Position numbers and translations under genes: made by a program. Positions 8,366 to 16,667 of a stretch of DNA of 52,715 nt are shown piece by piece (within the stretch, counting starts at the first letter, position 1; each line of letters starts with the position of its first letter). The stretch is from Halorubrum tebenquichense DSM 14210. GTDB lineage: Archaea > Halobacteriota > Halobacteria > Halobacteriales > Haloferacaceae. The stretch lies in the NCBI RefSeq assembly GCF_000337415.1, contig NZ_AOJD01000018.1, positions 1 through 52,715 of the forward strand, in the 5' to 3' direction. The notes beneath the pieces were generated by a model, which worked only from the letters and a program-made list of their open reading frames with translations, searched no databases and was not told where the DNA came from.

Positions 8366-9274
8366 CTACAGCGCGCGGAGGCGGACCCGCCAGAAGTCGC
8401 GGAACGCGTCGTCGAGCGCCGCCTCCGGCTTCCCGGTCGCGTCCGAGACGTCGGTGCGGTCGGCGCGGTCGCGCACGCGCCCGAGGACGCTCCGCTCGCC
8501 CACGGCGATCACGCGGTCGACGTCTTCAGCCTCCGCGACATCGGCGAGCGCCTCGTTCGCGCGGTCGAGGTGGTCGTCGATCTGCCCGTCGCGGCGGCGC
8601 TCGAAGCGCCCCTGCGAGAACCCGCCCTTCGAGTGGGCCGACTTCACGTCGGAGGTGAACCCCTCGAACCCGACCCGCTCGGCCCCCTCGTAGACGCCGA
8701 GCGCGAAGGTGTCCGACCGGACCACGGCGAACGCGAACCGCCCCGTCGGGCGGAACCACGCGTCCGGTAGCCGGAACGCGTCGTCCCACCGGTCGAACGG
8801 GTCCGGCTCGATCGGCGGGGTCAGCGCCGCGCTCACCGCGCCGGTGTCGTCGGCGAGGACGACCGCGGGGGCCGCCCGCCGGACGAGCGCCGCGCGGTCG
8901 CCGAACCACTCCGCGACGGTCGCGGGGAGCGCGTCGGCGTCGGGGACGTACGCCGTGAGCAGCCCCTCCGGGTCGTCGCTCTCGACGGCGCGGAAGCGGT
9001 CGAGCACGTCCGCGACCCTCGCCCCTCGGAGATCGGTCACGCGCCGGAACTCCACGGACTCCTCGGTGCCCTCGGTCCGACTCAGCCGCTCCTCTAACGA
9101 CTCGATCCGGTGTTCGAGCTCGTTGACCCGCTCCTCGGCGCGCTGGCGGTCGGCGACCGCGTCGGACCGGCGCTCCTCCTCGGCCTCGGCGCGGCGTTCG
9201 AGGTGGCGCTTCTCCTCCTCCAACTCCTCGATGCGCTCCTTCAGCTGGGCGCGCCCGAGCAGCCTGTCGATCAT
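8366..9274 (-). CDS. Vms1/ANKZF1-like (VLRF1/baeRF) release factor
   Basis: 302 residues. Residues 1-70 form a charged coiled coil (LKERIEELEEEKRHLERRAEAEEERR and on). This is followed by an eRF1 domain-2-like fold with the loop HSKGGFSQGRFERRRDGQ (about 216-233), which matches the modified GGQ loop of the Vms1/VLRF1 class that frees nascent chains from tRNA on stalled large subunits. The C-terminal part resembles the accompanying alpha/beta domain. The family call is good; activity in ribosome rescue is inferred from eukaryotic Vms1. It is divergent from the structured element upstream. Confidence 0.82.
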   Translation of the reverse strand: MIDRLLGRAQLKERIEELEEEKRHLERRAEAEEERRSDAVADRQRAEERVNELEHRIESLEERLSRTEGTEESVEFRRVTDLRGARVADVLDRFRAVESDDPEGLLTAYVPDADALPATVAEWFGDRAALVRRAAPAVVLADDTGAVSAALTPPIEPDPFDRWDDAFRLPDAWFRPTGRFAFAVVRSDTFALGVYEGAERVGFEGFTSDVKSAHSKGGFSQGRFERRRDGQIDDHLDRANEALADVAEAEDVDRVIAVGERSVLGRVRDRADRTDVSDATGKPEAALDDAFRDFWRVRLRAL

Positions 9275-9839
9275 ACCCGAACCGCGCTCTCCGGCGACCT
9301 AAAAGGTCCGTCTGCGACGGCGGCGACACAACCGATCCCATTTATAAATGGGTGCTGTGCGGTGGCGCGCGCCTCCGAGGCCGCACCGCGGCCGAGGAGC
9401 GTCGCGCGAGGGAGTCGCTGGCTCCGGAGCGAAGCGGAGGGGCCAGCGACGAGGCTGGGGAGGCGTGAGGCGCGGTCGCTGTGCGGGGTGGGACTCGAAG
9501 GGGCAGCCGGGAGGACGAAGACGCGCGACGCAAGGACCGCAGGGAGCGAACGCAGTGAGCGACTGAGGGCCGTGGTTCGAAACGGCAAAGCCGTTTCGTC
9601 ATCACGAGACGCCAAAGGCGTCTCGAACGACAGCGAGCGCATCGAGTCCTCCCGGCCGGGGCTTCGGCGGTCCTGTTCCCAGCAGCGACTGCGTCGTAGC
9701 GAGTGTCTGGGGATTCGAAGGTCCTCAGCGCCGACTTGCCCACACCGATTTATAAGTAGATACATACGGAGATACGGCTGTTTGCCGTCGATCAGCCCGA
9801 AATCACTTATAAACAAATTCCGGAGTTAAAGCCGTAGTG
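9275..9839. other. Non-coding stretch holding the first structured repeat
   Basis: This gap of more than 550 bases has no believable gene although several overlapping frames are open (for example reverse 9271-9816); these follow the hairpins rather than codon bias. It contains a TATA-centred palindrome (CCCATTTATAAATGGG, 9337-9352), the structured element at 9354-9670, and an AT-richer tail (9690-9830) with a second ATTTATAA near 9749. Confidence 0.65.
9354..9670 (+). repeat. Structured dispersed element, copy 1 (candidate ncRNA)
   Basis: Three nested or successive hairpins lie between conserved blocks. Block GCGGTGGCGCG opens a stem with the hairpin GGCCGC-ACC-GCGGCC; a second stem pairs GTCGCTGGC with GCCAGCGAC; then come GAGGCTGGGGAGGC, GCTGTGCGGGG and TCGAAGGGGCAG. 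A long stem pairs 9506-9516 (GCCGGGAGGAC) with 9646-9656 (GTCCTCCCGGC), closed by CGGGGCTTCGGCGG. Inside that stem sit two 9-bp hairpins with AAA loops (9578-9598 and 9605-9625). Copy 2 at 32363 keeps the blocks but has different stem sequences that still pair. I do not recognise a named RNA family. Whether it acts as RNA or DNA is unknown. Confidence 0.7.
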
Positions 9840-10184
9840 CTACGCGTTCACGTATGGCTCCCACCCCTCCCAGCGGAGCAGTTTCTCGGCGCGGTCCGCG
9901 TCCGCCAGCAGGACGTTCTTGCGGTCCGGGAGCGTCTCGTCGGCGAGCGCCTGCGGAATCGCGAGCGTGCCGCTCGGGACGTCGTCGTCGCCGGCGACCG
10001 GGATGTGACTCCCGCCGACTTTCATCACGAGCGGGGCGTCGAGTCGCTCGACCCCCTCGCCGTCCGCGTACAGCTGCTCGTTGACGTGTTCGTGGTCCGC
10101 CCGCCGGATGACGGCGCGCTCGCCGCCGTGGGGTTCCACGTACAGTTCTCCCAGGTAGTAGCCGCTTGAGAATCGCTCGAACAT
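9840..10184 (-). CDS. Haloarchaeal conserved protein, probably DUF5802
   Basis: 114 residues from the ATG at 10184 (MFERFSSGYYLGELYVEPH). An upstream ATG at 10208 is possible, but the TATA-like TTATGTATAG (reverse strand, 10212-10221) is only a few bases from it and about 30 from 10184, so the inner start is preferred. Small soluble beta-rich sequence without catalytic motifs. I recall the family as DUF5802, restricted to halophilic archaea; function unknown. Confidence 0.65.
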   Translation of the reverse strand: MFERFSSGYYLGELYVEPHGGERAVIRRADHEHVNEQLYADGEGVERLDAPLVMKVGGSHIPVAGDDDVPSGTLAIPQALADETLPDRKNVLLADADRAEKLLRWEGWEPYVNA

Positions 10185-10415
10185 TCTATGCGTGATACTC
10201 TCTACCATGACTATACATAAGCCTTTCTCGGACGTGGTCGATCGTGATAATCGGGCAGGAAGCAGGCGTCGCGGAACGCTTCACGAGACGTTTGCCCGTT
10301 TTTCTCAGCTACCGAACCCGAAAGAACGAATCCGCTTATAAATCGGCGGTCATCACGGGCCACTCCGAAGTCCCAGCCGTTTCAACGGACCTGGAACATC
10401 CTGTGATCAGTATTG

Positions 10416-11726
10416 TCATGAACTCGTTGACGAAGTCCACTCACGTATCTCGCCATCGACTACGATCTCGCTCCCGACATCTTCGAACGTGACACCACCG
10501 TAAGCAACGCTACTTCCCGGACCTACGTAGATACCCGTGCCACCACAATCCGCTGCACGGGCTGTTGTAAGCGTCGCCTCAGCATTTTCGCGGAAGCGAA
10601 ACGCTTGATCTGCGGCCCCTGTTGCCGTTATATTGCTCAACATTAGGTCGGTCATGTTGTCGAAGATGATCGAGTTGGTAAACTCACCGCTCACGACGAC
10701 GTTCGAGATTCTGCTTTCGTCAAATCCGGCTGCATACAGTCCCGATCCCTGTGCCACATCGCTGTCATCCGTCCTGATGGTAACCTCGGTGATAGTCAAC
10801 CCCCGCCGCCCGTCTTCCACGTGGCCCAACGTGATCCCACGCGCGTTCCCGATACACGACACACCGTCGATAGTTAGGTCCGTTACTAACTCATCCGGGT
10901 CTGAGCGAATGGCCGTGTACCGGCACCCCGAAATTTGCCCGTCACTGATGGTGATCGACTCGTGGCGGCCGCGATGGAGTTGTACGCCGTGTTGTGGACC
11001 GTTCTCGGGATTAATCTCGAAGTTTGTCAGCCGGCAACGTCTCGTAGGGGTCCCGTCGTCCATGGCAAGAGCGGTGTCCGTTCCGTTCCAGATACCGTTC
11101 GACGAGATATCGGACTGTTGCGCATCGATCTGTAGGGGGGCGTCTGAGTCTCCCTCGCCACCTCTGCTCGCCCAGTAGCCGTCGACTGTGACGTTTTTCG
11201 ACGACACGATATCGATGTGATGGTAGTGAATGGCATCCCCGTAAATCGACTCAAGTCGAACGTTCTCTGCGTGGGCAGGCATGATGCCGTTTGAATCCGG
11301 GGAGTCGATTCGAACGTTTCGAACTCCCCAGTTCGAGGCACCGTCGTATCCCGTTGTATCGTAGCCCTTGTTCGACAGGAGTGCCCCTCCCGTGTCGCCA
11401 TCCGGACGAGGACCTTCGAAGATGGTCGACCGTCCCGCTCCGGTGAGAACCGTGTTGTCACCTACCAGCGGTGTCCGGTCGAATAGGTACCTCCCGGGCG
11501 GAAAATAAACGACACCTCCCCCCTCGTTATGTATGTCATCGAGGAGTTCGTGAACGGCCTCCCCAACGTCGGAATCCCCATCTCCTTCGATTCCATGAGA
11601 CGCAACGTTCCACGTGGCGACGTCGTCCGACGCAGTACTTTGTCCGCCAGCACACCCCGAGACCGCCCCACAGCCCGCCGAGATCATGCCGAGAAACTCT
11701 CGTCGCCGCAGCTGTGAACGATCCAT
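10416..11726 (-). CDS. Tat-exported lipoprotein with parallel beta-helix (pectate-lyase-like) fold
   Basis: 436 residues. The N-terminus carries a twin-arginine signal (RRREFLGM) and a lipobox ending in Cys (AVSGC, about residue 25), predicting a Tat-exported, lipid-anchored protein. The rest shows the Pectate_lyase_3/right-handed beta-helix pattern: VYFPPGRYLFDRTPLVGDN near 75-95, GAGRSTIFEG, then repeated coils with short hydrophobic strands and Asn. It probably acts on, or binds, extracellular polysaccharide. The gene is visibly less GC-rich than its neighbours, suggesting transfer. AATTTATC (11750s) lies about 27 bases before the ATG, so it is probably leaderless. Confidence 0.78.
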   Translation of the reverse strand: MDRSQLRRREFLGMISAGCGAVSGCAGGQSTASDDVATWNVASHGIEGDGDSDVGEAVHELLDDIHNEGGGVVYFPPGRYLFDRTPLVGDNTVLTGAGRSTIFEGPRPDGDTGGALLSNKGYDTTGYDGASNWGVRNVRIDSPDSNGIMPAHAENVRLESIYGDAIHYHHIDIVSSKNVTVDGYWASRGGEGDSDAPLQIDAQQSDISSNGIWNGTDTALAMDDGTPTRRCRLTNFEINPENGPQHGVQLHRGRHESITISDGQISGCRYTAIRSDPDELVTDLTIDGVSCIGNARGITLGHVEDGRRGLTITEVTIRTDDSDVAQGSGLYAAGFDESRISNVVVSGEFTNSIIFDNMTDLMLSNITATGAADQAFRFRENAEATLTTARAADCGGTGIYVGPGSSVAYGGVTFEDVGSEIVVDGEIREWTSSTSS

Positions 11727-11848
11727 GATATCTTCGTCGCTTCGACAGAAGATAAATTACGGGACCGAAGGCGCTTATCGTACTTGGCTACCCATACAGT
11801 TCGATCGTTTTCCCCGACGCACACGGACGGAAATGCCGCCGCCCGGTC

Positions 11849-12763
11849 TCAGTCGTCGTCGCGCCGCGCGACCTCGTGCCGGCCGAACCCGTACCGCAGG
11901 CGGTTCGCGAGGCGACGCGAGAAGCGGCCCTCGTTGCGCGAGTCGAACCGCTCCGCGAGCGCCTGATAAATGAGCGGGACGGGAACTTCCTGTTCGAGCG
12001 CCTCCTGAACGGTCCACGTCCCCGTCGACCCGCCCGCGACGCGGTCCGCCACGTCGCCCAGGTCCGACCCCTCCTCGCGGAACGCCTCCTCGCACAGCTC
12101 CAGCAGCCACGACCGGATCACCGCGCCGTTGTTCCAGGTGCGCGCCACCGACTCCATGTCGAGGTCGTAGCGCCCGTCTGCGAGCAGTTCGAACCCCTCG
12201 CCGTACGCCTGCATCAGCGCGTACTCGACGCCGTTGTGGACCATCTTCACGTAGTGTCCCGACCCCGACTCGCCCATGCGGTCGTGGCCGTCCGGCCCGG
12301 TCGCCACCGCGTCGAAGACGGGGACCATCGCCTCGTAGGCCCACTCGGGGCCGCCGACCATCAGCGAGAAGCCCGCCTCCGCGCTCGCGGGGCCGCCCGA
12401 GGTGCCGCAGTCGAGGTAGGCCGCGTCCGTCTCCGCCGCCCGACGGGTCGACGCCTCGAAGTGGGAGTTCCCGCCGTCGACGACCACGTCCTCAGCGTCG
12501 AGGTGCGGTTCGAGGTCAGCGAGCGTGGCGTCGACCGCGTCGCCCGCGGGGACCATCAGCCAGATCCGCTTGCCGTCTCCCTCCCCGCCGTCCAGTCGCT
12601 CACACAGGTCGGCCACGGAGTCCGCCGGTTCCGCGCCGTTCTCGGCCGCCTCCGCGGTCGCCTCCGCCGAGAGGTCGAACGCGACCACGTCGTGGCCCGC
12701 CTCGATAGACCGGTTCGCGACGATCTGCCCCATCCGCCCGAGTCCGATGACGCCCAGTTCCAT
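11849..12763 (-). CDS. gndA: 6-phosphogluconate dehydrogenase, decarboxylating (short, NAD-type)
   Basis: 304 residues. The Rossmann motif GLGRMGQIVANRSIEAGHDV is at the N-terminus, with DGGNSHFEASTRRA and the catalytic region MVHNGVEYALMQAYGEG. It converts 6-phosphogluconate to ribulose-5-phosphate, CO2 and NAD(P)H. At about 300 residues it is the GndA form found in haloarchaea, not the 470-residue enteric form. It is on the same strand as and downstream of threonine synthase, with a gap of about 90 bases, so an independent promoter is possible. Confidence 0.93.
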   Translation of the reverse strand: MELGVIGLGRMGQIVANRSIEAGHDVVAFDLSAEATAEAAENGAEPADSVADLCERLDGGEGDGKRIWLMVPAGDAVDATLADLEPHLDAEDVVVDGGNSHFEASTRRAAETDAAYLDCGTSGGPASAEAGFSLMVGGPEWAYEAMVPVFDAVATGPDGHDRMGESGSGHYVKMVHNGVEYALMQAYGEGFELLADGRYDLDMESVARTWNNGAVIRSWLLELCEEAFREEGSDLGDVADRVAGGSTGTWTVQEALEQEVPVPLIYQALAERFDSRNEGRFSRRLANRLRYGFGRHEVARRDDD

Positions 12764-12854
12764 GCGCGAGGGGTGGCGACCGGCCGCCGTAGTGGTTCCG
12801 GTTCGATTCTTCGCCTACTCGACCGTCTCCCGCTCGCCGCCTCCCGCTTTCCCC

Positions 12855-14081
12855 CTACTCCGCCGCCTCGGCCTCGCGCTCGCCGAGGTGCGCGCGCAGC
12901 GCGTCGACGTCCTTGTTGCCCGCGCCGGTGTTCAGGAGGACGACGGTGTCGTCCGGGCCGAACTCGCCGGACTCCGCGAGCGCGAACGCCCCGGAGGCGG
13001 CGGCGGCGCACGTCGCGCCCATCTCCAGCCCCTCCGCCCGCGCGACCTCGATCGCGGCGTCGAGGATCTCTCGGTCCGTCGTCGCCACCGCCCCGCCGTC
13101 GGACTCGCGGATCGCCTCTAAGATGAGATGGCTCGCGCCGGGATCGGGGATCGCGATCCCGTTACAGGCCGTGTCGACCTCGTCGTCGGCGAGCGGCTCG
13201 TGACGCTCCGCCCCCGACTCGTAGGCGTCGACGACCGGCGCACAGCCCGCCGCCTGCGCGGCGTACATCGGGACCAGCTCGTCGGTCCAGCCCAGCTCCC
13301 GCGCCTCGCGGGCGGCCTTGTGCATCCCGACGAGTCCGACGCCGCCGCCGGTCGGGTAGACGACCGCGTCCGGCGGGTTCCAGTCGAGCTGCGCCAGCAG
13401 CTCCAACGCCATCGTCTTCTTCCCCTCGTGGCGGTACGGGGTGACGAACGTCTTCGTCGAGTACCACTCCGGGTGCTCGTCCATCGCCTCCGCGTACGCC
13501 TTCCCGGCGTCGCCGATCTGCGAGTTCCCGTCCACGGGGTCGGTGACCGTCAGGGCCGCGCCGTGGACCTCCGTCATCGCCTTCTGGGTGAACCCCGCCC
13601 GCGAGGGGAGGAAGACGTGCGCGTCCAGACCCGCGCGGGCCGCGTACGCCGCGGCCGCCTGCCCAGCGTTGCCGGCGCTGTTCAGCGCGATCTCGCTCGC
13701 GCCGTGTTCGCGCGCGGCCGTCATCGCGGCCGACTGCCCGCGGTCCTTGAACGTCCCCGTGGGGTTCGCGCCCTCGTCTTTCAGGAGGACGCGGCCGACG
13801 CCCATCGCGTCCGCCAGCGCCGGGCACTCGACGAGCGGCGTCGCGCCCTCGCCGAGCGACACCGCCGTCTCGGCCGGGAACGGGAGCAGTTCGGCGTACC
13901 GCCACATCGACCCGTCGGGGCGGGAATCGAGCGTCTCCGGGGTCAGGTCGATCCGGTCGTAGTCGTACTCGGGATCGAGAATGCCGTCGCAGTCGGGGCA
14001 GCGGTGGGTCGCCGTCTCCGCGTCGAACGTCTCCCCGCAGTCGACGCAGGTCAGGCCGACGAACGCCTCTGTCGTCTCCAT
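12855..14081 (-). CDS. thrC: Threonine synthase
   Basis: 408 residues from the ATG at 14081; a GTG two codons upstream (14087) is an alternative. An N-terminal zinc ribbon (CVDCGETFDAETATHRCPDC, about 13-32) precedes a fold-type II PLP domain. The PLP lysine is in NPTGTFKDRGQ (about residue 118), the phosphate loop in SAGNAGQA, and the C-terminal motif in VVLLNTGAGNKD. It converts O-phosphohomoserine to threonine. Paralogues in haloarchaea share this architecture, so the precise reaction is likely but not certain. Confidence 0.87.
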   Translation of the reverse strand: METTEAFVGLTCVDCGETFDAETATHRCPDCDGILDPEYDYDRIDLTPETLDSRPDGSMWRYAELLPFPAETAVSLGEGATPLVECPALADAMGVGRVLLKDEGANPTGTFKDRGQSAAMTAAREHGASEIALNSAGNAGQAAAAYAARAGLDAHVFLPSRAGFTQKAMTEVHGAALTVTDPVDGNSQIGDAGKAYAEAMDEHPEWYSTKTFVTPYRHEGKKTMALELLAQLDWNPPDAVVYPTGGGVGLVGMHKAAREARELGWTDELVPMYAAQAAGCAPVVDAYESGAERHEPLADDEVDTACNGIAIPDPGASHLILEAIRESDGGAVATTDREILDAAIEVARAEGLEMGATCAAAASGAFALAESGEFGPDDTVVLLNTGAGNKDVDALRAHLGEREAEAAE

Positions 14082-14112
14082 GGGCACGCGCTCGCCCGCC
14101 GGGGACTTCGGT

Positions 14113-14205
14113 GCTGTGGTCCCGGCGGTCTGCCCGGACCGATCGCTGCTGCGGTCCCGGCGGTCTGCCCGGACCGATCGCTGCTGCGGTCCCGGCGGTC
14201 CGCCC
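14113..14205 (+). repeat. 35-bp tandem repeat, about 2.7 copies
   Basis: Units start at 14113, 14148 and 14183, each beginning GCTGCGGTCCCGGCGGTC (GCTGTGGT in the first); the second is complete and the third partial. It lies in the gap between the divergent threonine synthase and HTH_10 regulator genes. Units are directly adjacent with no spacers, so this is not CRISPR. Translation in any frame gives low-complexity Arg/Pro sequence. Confidence 0.85.
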
Positions 14206-14345
14206 CCGAACCGGCGCGCGGGTACTTAGGTTCGAAACGTATGAAGGGGCACGCCGACGGGGACCGCGTCCGTACGCTCAGGGGAGATGCGTGTACCAGC
14301 GACCGTCGGGGCGGCCGGTCCGCCTGGCGAATCGGGGTGGAAGCG

Positions 14346-15188
14346 ATGAGTCGGACCGCACTGCGGTTGGACCTCCCGACCGGCTCGTGGCTCGGCGACG
14401 TCTCCCGGCGCGTCCCGTCGGCGACGCTCCGGGTCGACGAGACCATGTCGGTCGACGGGGAGGGCCCCTCCGTCTCCCTCCCCGACGATCCGACCGAGAG
14501 CGGCGCGGACGCCGAGGCGGTCGCGACCGTCCGCGTCGCCGGCACCGACAGGGATCGGGTCGAAGACGCGCTCGACGACCACGACCGCGTCGTCCGCCAA
14601 CGGGTCGTCGCGCGCCGCGGCGAGGTCCGCACGCTCCGCGTGGTCGGTCGCAGGCCCGCGTACCTCCCCGCGGCGCGGGCGGTCGGCCTGCCGATCGAGT
14701 CGACGGTCGAGGTCGTCGACGGCCGCGCGGCCGTGACGGTCGTCGGCGACCGGGACCGGATCGAGGCGTTCGGCCGGCGGCTCGCGGGCGACGGGGTGAC
14801 GGTCGGTGTCGCTGCGACCGGCGGCGACGACCCGGACCGGACGCTCACGGAGGCGCAGCGCGAACTCGTCTTCGAGGCGGTCCGGTCGGGGTACTACGAC
14901 ACGCCGCGCCGCTGTACGCTCACGGAGCTGGCCGAGGCGAACGACATCGCGAAGTCGACCTGTAGCGAGACGCTCCACCGCGCCGAGGGGCGCGTGATGC
15001 GGCGGTTCGTGGACTGCGCGGGACCGTTCGACGCGACGGCGGAGGCCGGAGACGCCACGACCCCCGCCGGCCTCGACGCCGAGGAACGCTCCCTCGACGC
15101 CACCGACGACGACCGCGACGCGACCGAGTTCGACGGCGTCGACGCCGACGGCGAGGAGCCGATGCGCTCCGCCGCGACCGAACCCTGA
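14346..15188 (+). CDS. Bat-type HTH_10 transcriptional regulator
   Basis: 280 residues from the ATG at 14346, where MSRTALRLDLPTGSWLGDVS is the usual start of this haloarchaeal class. The N-terminal ~160 residues form the regulatory/sensor-like region. The HTH_10 domain, related to bacterio-opsin activator Bat, is at about 165-225 (LTEAQRELVFEAVRSGYYDTP, then LTELAEANDIAKSTCSETLHRAEGRVM). The last ~50 residues are an acidic low-complexity tail. No PAS or GAF domain is present. The 35-bp tandem repeat sits about 140 bases upstream. The target is unknown. Confidence 0.85.
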   Translation: MSRTALRLDLPTGSWLGDVSRRVPSATLRVDETMSVDGEGPSVSLPDDPTESGADAEAVATVRVAGTDRDRVEDALDDHDRVVRQRVVARRGEVRTLRVVGRRPAYLPAARAVGLPIESTVEVVDGRAAVTVVGDRDRIEAFGRRLAGDGVTVGVAATGGDDPDRTLTEAQRELVFEAVRSGYYDTPRRCTLTELAEANDIAKSTCSETLHRAEGRVMRRFVDCAGPFDATAEAGDATTPAGLDAEERSLDATDDDRDATEFDGVDADGEEPMRSAATEP

Positions 15189-15236
15189 CCCGGTCGGTCC
15201 CCTTCGGCGGTCGAGCGCCCTACTCCCCGTCGACAC

Positions 15237-16667
15237 CTACTCCTCGTCGAGCGCCTGCCACGAGAGCCGCGGGTTCCGCGCGGCACCGACCTGGTCGATC
15301 CGGGCGGCGGCGGTCCGGTTCGGGGCCGAGTCGAGCGCCTCGTCGGTGTCGGCGTACGCGAGGTTGAACGCCTCGGCGAGGTCGTCGAGCGACGACTGCC
15401 CCTCGATCTCGGTCGGCTCCGTCAACATCGCCTCCGGCACCATCTCCGGCCACTTCGTCGTCGGCGGGTGGACGCCGAAATCGAGCATGCGCTTCGCCAC
15501 GTCGGCGGCGTCGCGGTCGCCCGCGGTCGCCGCGAACTCGTGGTGGAACGGGCCGAAGGGTACGTCGAGGTCGAGCCGTTCCGCGAGGTAGTTCGCGTTG
15601 AGGACGGCCTTCGCGGCGGCGTCGGCGAGTCCCTCGTCGCCGAGCCGGGCGATGTACGCGTACGCCTTGATCAACACGAGCCAGTTGCCGGCGAAGCCGT
15701 GGACCTTGCCGATAGTGTGGTCGGGCTCGAACCGCTCGTAGCCCGACCTCTCGTCGGCCTCGCGGACCCGCGGCGTCGGGAGGAACGGGGCCAGCTCGTC
15801 GACGACGCCGACCGGCCCGGCACCCGGCCCGCCGCCGCCGTGCGGGGTGGCGAACGTCTTGTGGACGTTGTAGTGCATCACGTCGAACCCCATGTCGCCG
15901 GGCCGCCCCCGGCCGAGGAGCGCGTTGAGGTTCGCGCCGTCGTAGTAGAGCAGGCCGCCCGCGTCGTGGACGACCTCGGCGATCTCGGTGATGTCGCGCT
16001 CGAAGAGCCCGACCGTGTTCGGATTCGTGAGCATGAGCGCGGCGGTGTCGTCGCCGACGGCCGCCTCCAGCGCCTCCAGGTCGACGCGCCCGTCCTCGCC
16101 GGACGGGAGCTCGACCACGTCGTAGCCGGCGGTCGCGGCGGTCGCGAAGTTCGTCCCGTGGGCCGACGCCGGGATCACGACCTCCGAGCGGTCGTTGCCG
16201 TGGTGCTCGTGGTACGCCTTCGCGACGAGGATCCCCGTCAGCTCGCCGGCCGCGCCCGCGGGCGGCTGGAGGGTGACCGCGTCCATCCCGCCGATGTCCG
16301 CGAGCGCCTCCTGAAGCCGGTACTGGAGCTCCAAGATCCCCTGCGCCGAGCGCGCGGAGCGGTCGGGGTGGACGGCCGCGTTCGGGTCGGCGGCGACGTC
16401 CTCGGTGAACTTGGGGTTGTACTTCATCGTACAGCTCCCCAGCGGGTACGGGCCGGAGTCGATCGACCAGTTCATCTGCGAGAGCCGGGTGTAGTGGCGC
16501 GCCGTCTCCGGCTCCGACGGGTTCGGGAGCGTCAGCTCCTCCCGCGTCAGGTCGTCGGGGAGCGGCGAGTCCTCGCGCACGTCGACCGTCTCCTCACCCT
16601 TCTCCGAGAGCAGCGGCTCCCGGACCCCCTCGCCGTCGCGCTCGTAGTTCGCTTGGTCGTGGATCAT
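15237..16667 (-). CDS. gcvPB: Glycine dehydrogenase (decarboxylating) subunit 2, P-protein C-terminal half
   Basis: 476 residues from the ATG at 16667. A much longer open frame continues upstream but overlaps gcvPA out of frame and is not real. The PLP-binding lysine lies in NVHKTFATPHGGGGPG (about residue 270). It decarboxylates glycine and passes the aminomethyl group to lipoyl-GcvH, together with GcvPA. A strong ribosome binding site (AGGAGGTG, 16673-16680 on the reverse strand) lies inside the end of gcvPA; stop and start overlap as TGATG. Confidence 0.95.
   Translation of the reverse strand: MIHDQANYERDGEGVREPLLSEKGEETVDVREDSPLPDDLTREELTLPNPSEPETARHYTRLSQMNWSIDSGPYPLGSCTMKYNPKFTEDVAADPNAAVHPDRSARSAQGILELQYRLQEALADIGGMDAVTLQPPAGAAGELTGILVAKAYHEHHGNDRSEVVIPASAHGTNFATAATAGYDVVELPSGEDGRVDLEALEAAVGDDTAALMLTNPNTVGLFERDITEIAEVVHDAGGLLYYDGANLNALLGRGRPGDMGFDVMHYNVHKTFATPHGGGGPGAGPVGVVDELAPFLPTPRVREADERSGYERFEPDHTIGKVHGFAGNWLVLIKAYAYIARLGDEGLADAAAKAVLNANYLAERLDLDVPFGPFHHEFAATAGDRDAADVAKRMLDFGVHPPTTKWPEMVPEAMLTEPTEIEGQSSLDDLAEAFNLAYADTDEALDSAPNRTAAARIDQVGAARNPRLSWQALDEE

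Noticed and set aside
9271..9816. 181-codon reverse frame in the structured region
   Set aside because: It follows hairpin sequence, has low-complexity Arg/Ser/Ala composition, and the corresponding frame is not kept in the second element copy.
9337..9830. Insertion sequence or integration site
   Set aside because: No transposase, target duplication or terminal repeats are seen, and neither tRNA gene in the window is near or duplicated in part.
14113..14205. CRISPR array
   Set aside because: Units are directly adjacent with no variable spacers and there are no cas genes.
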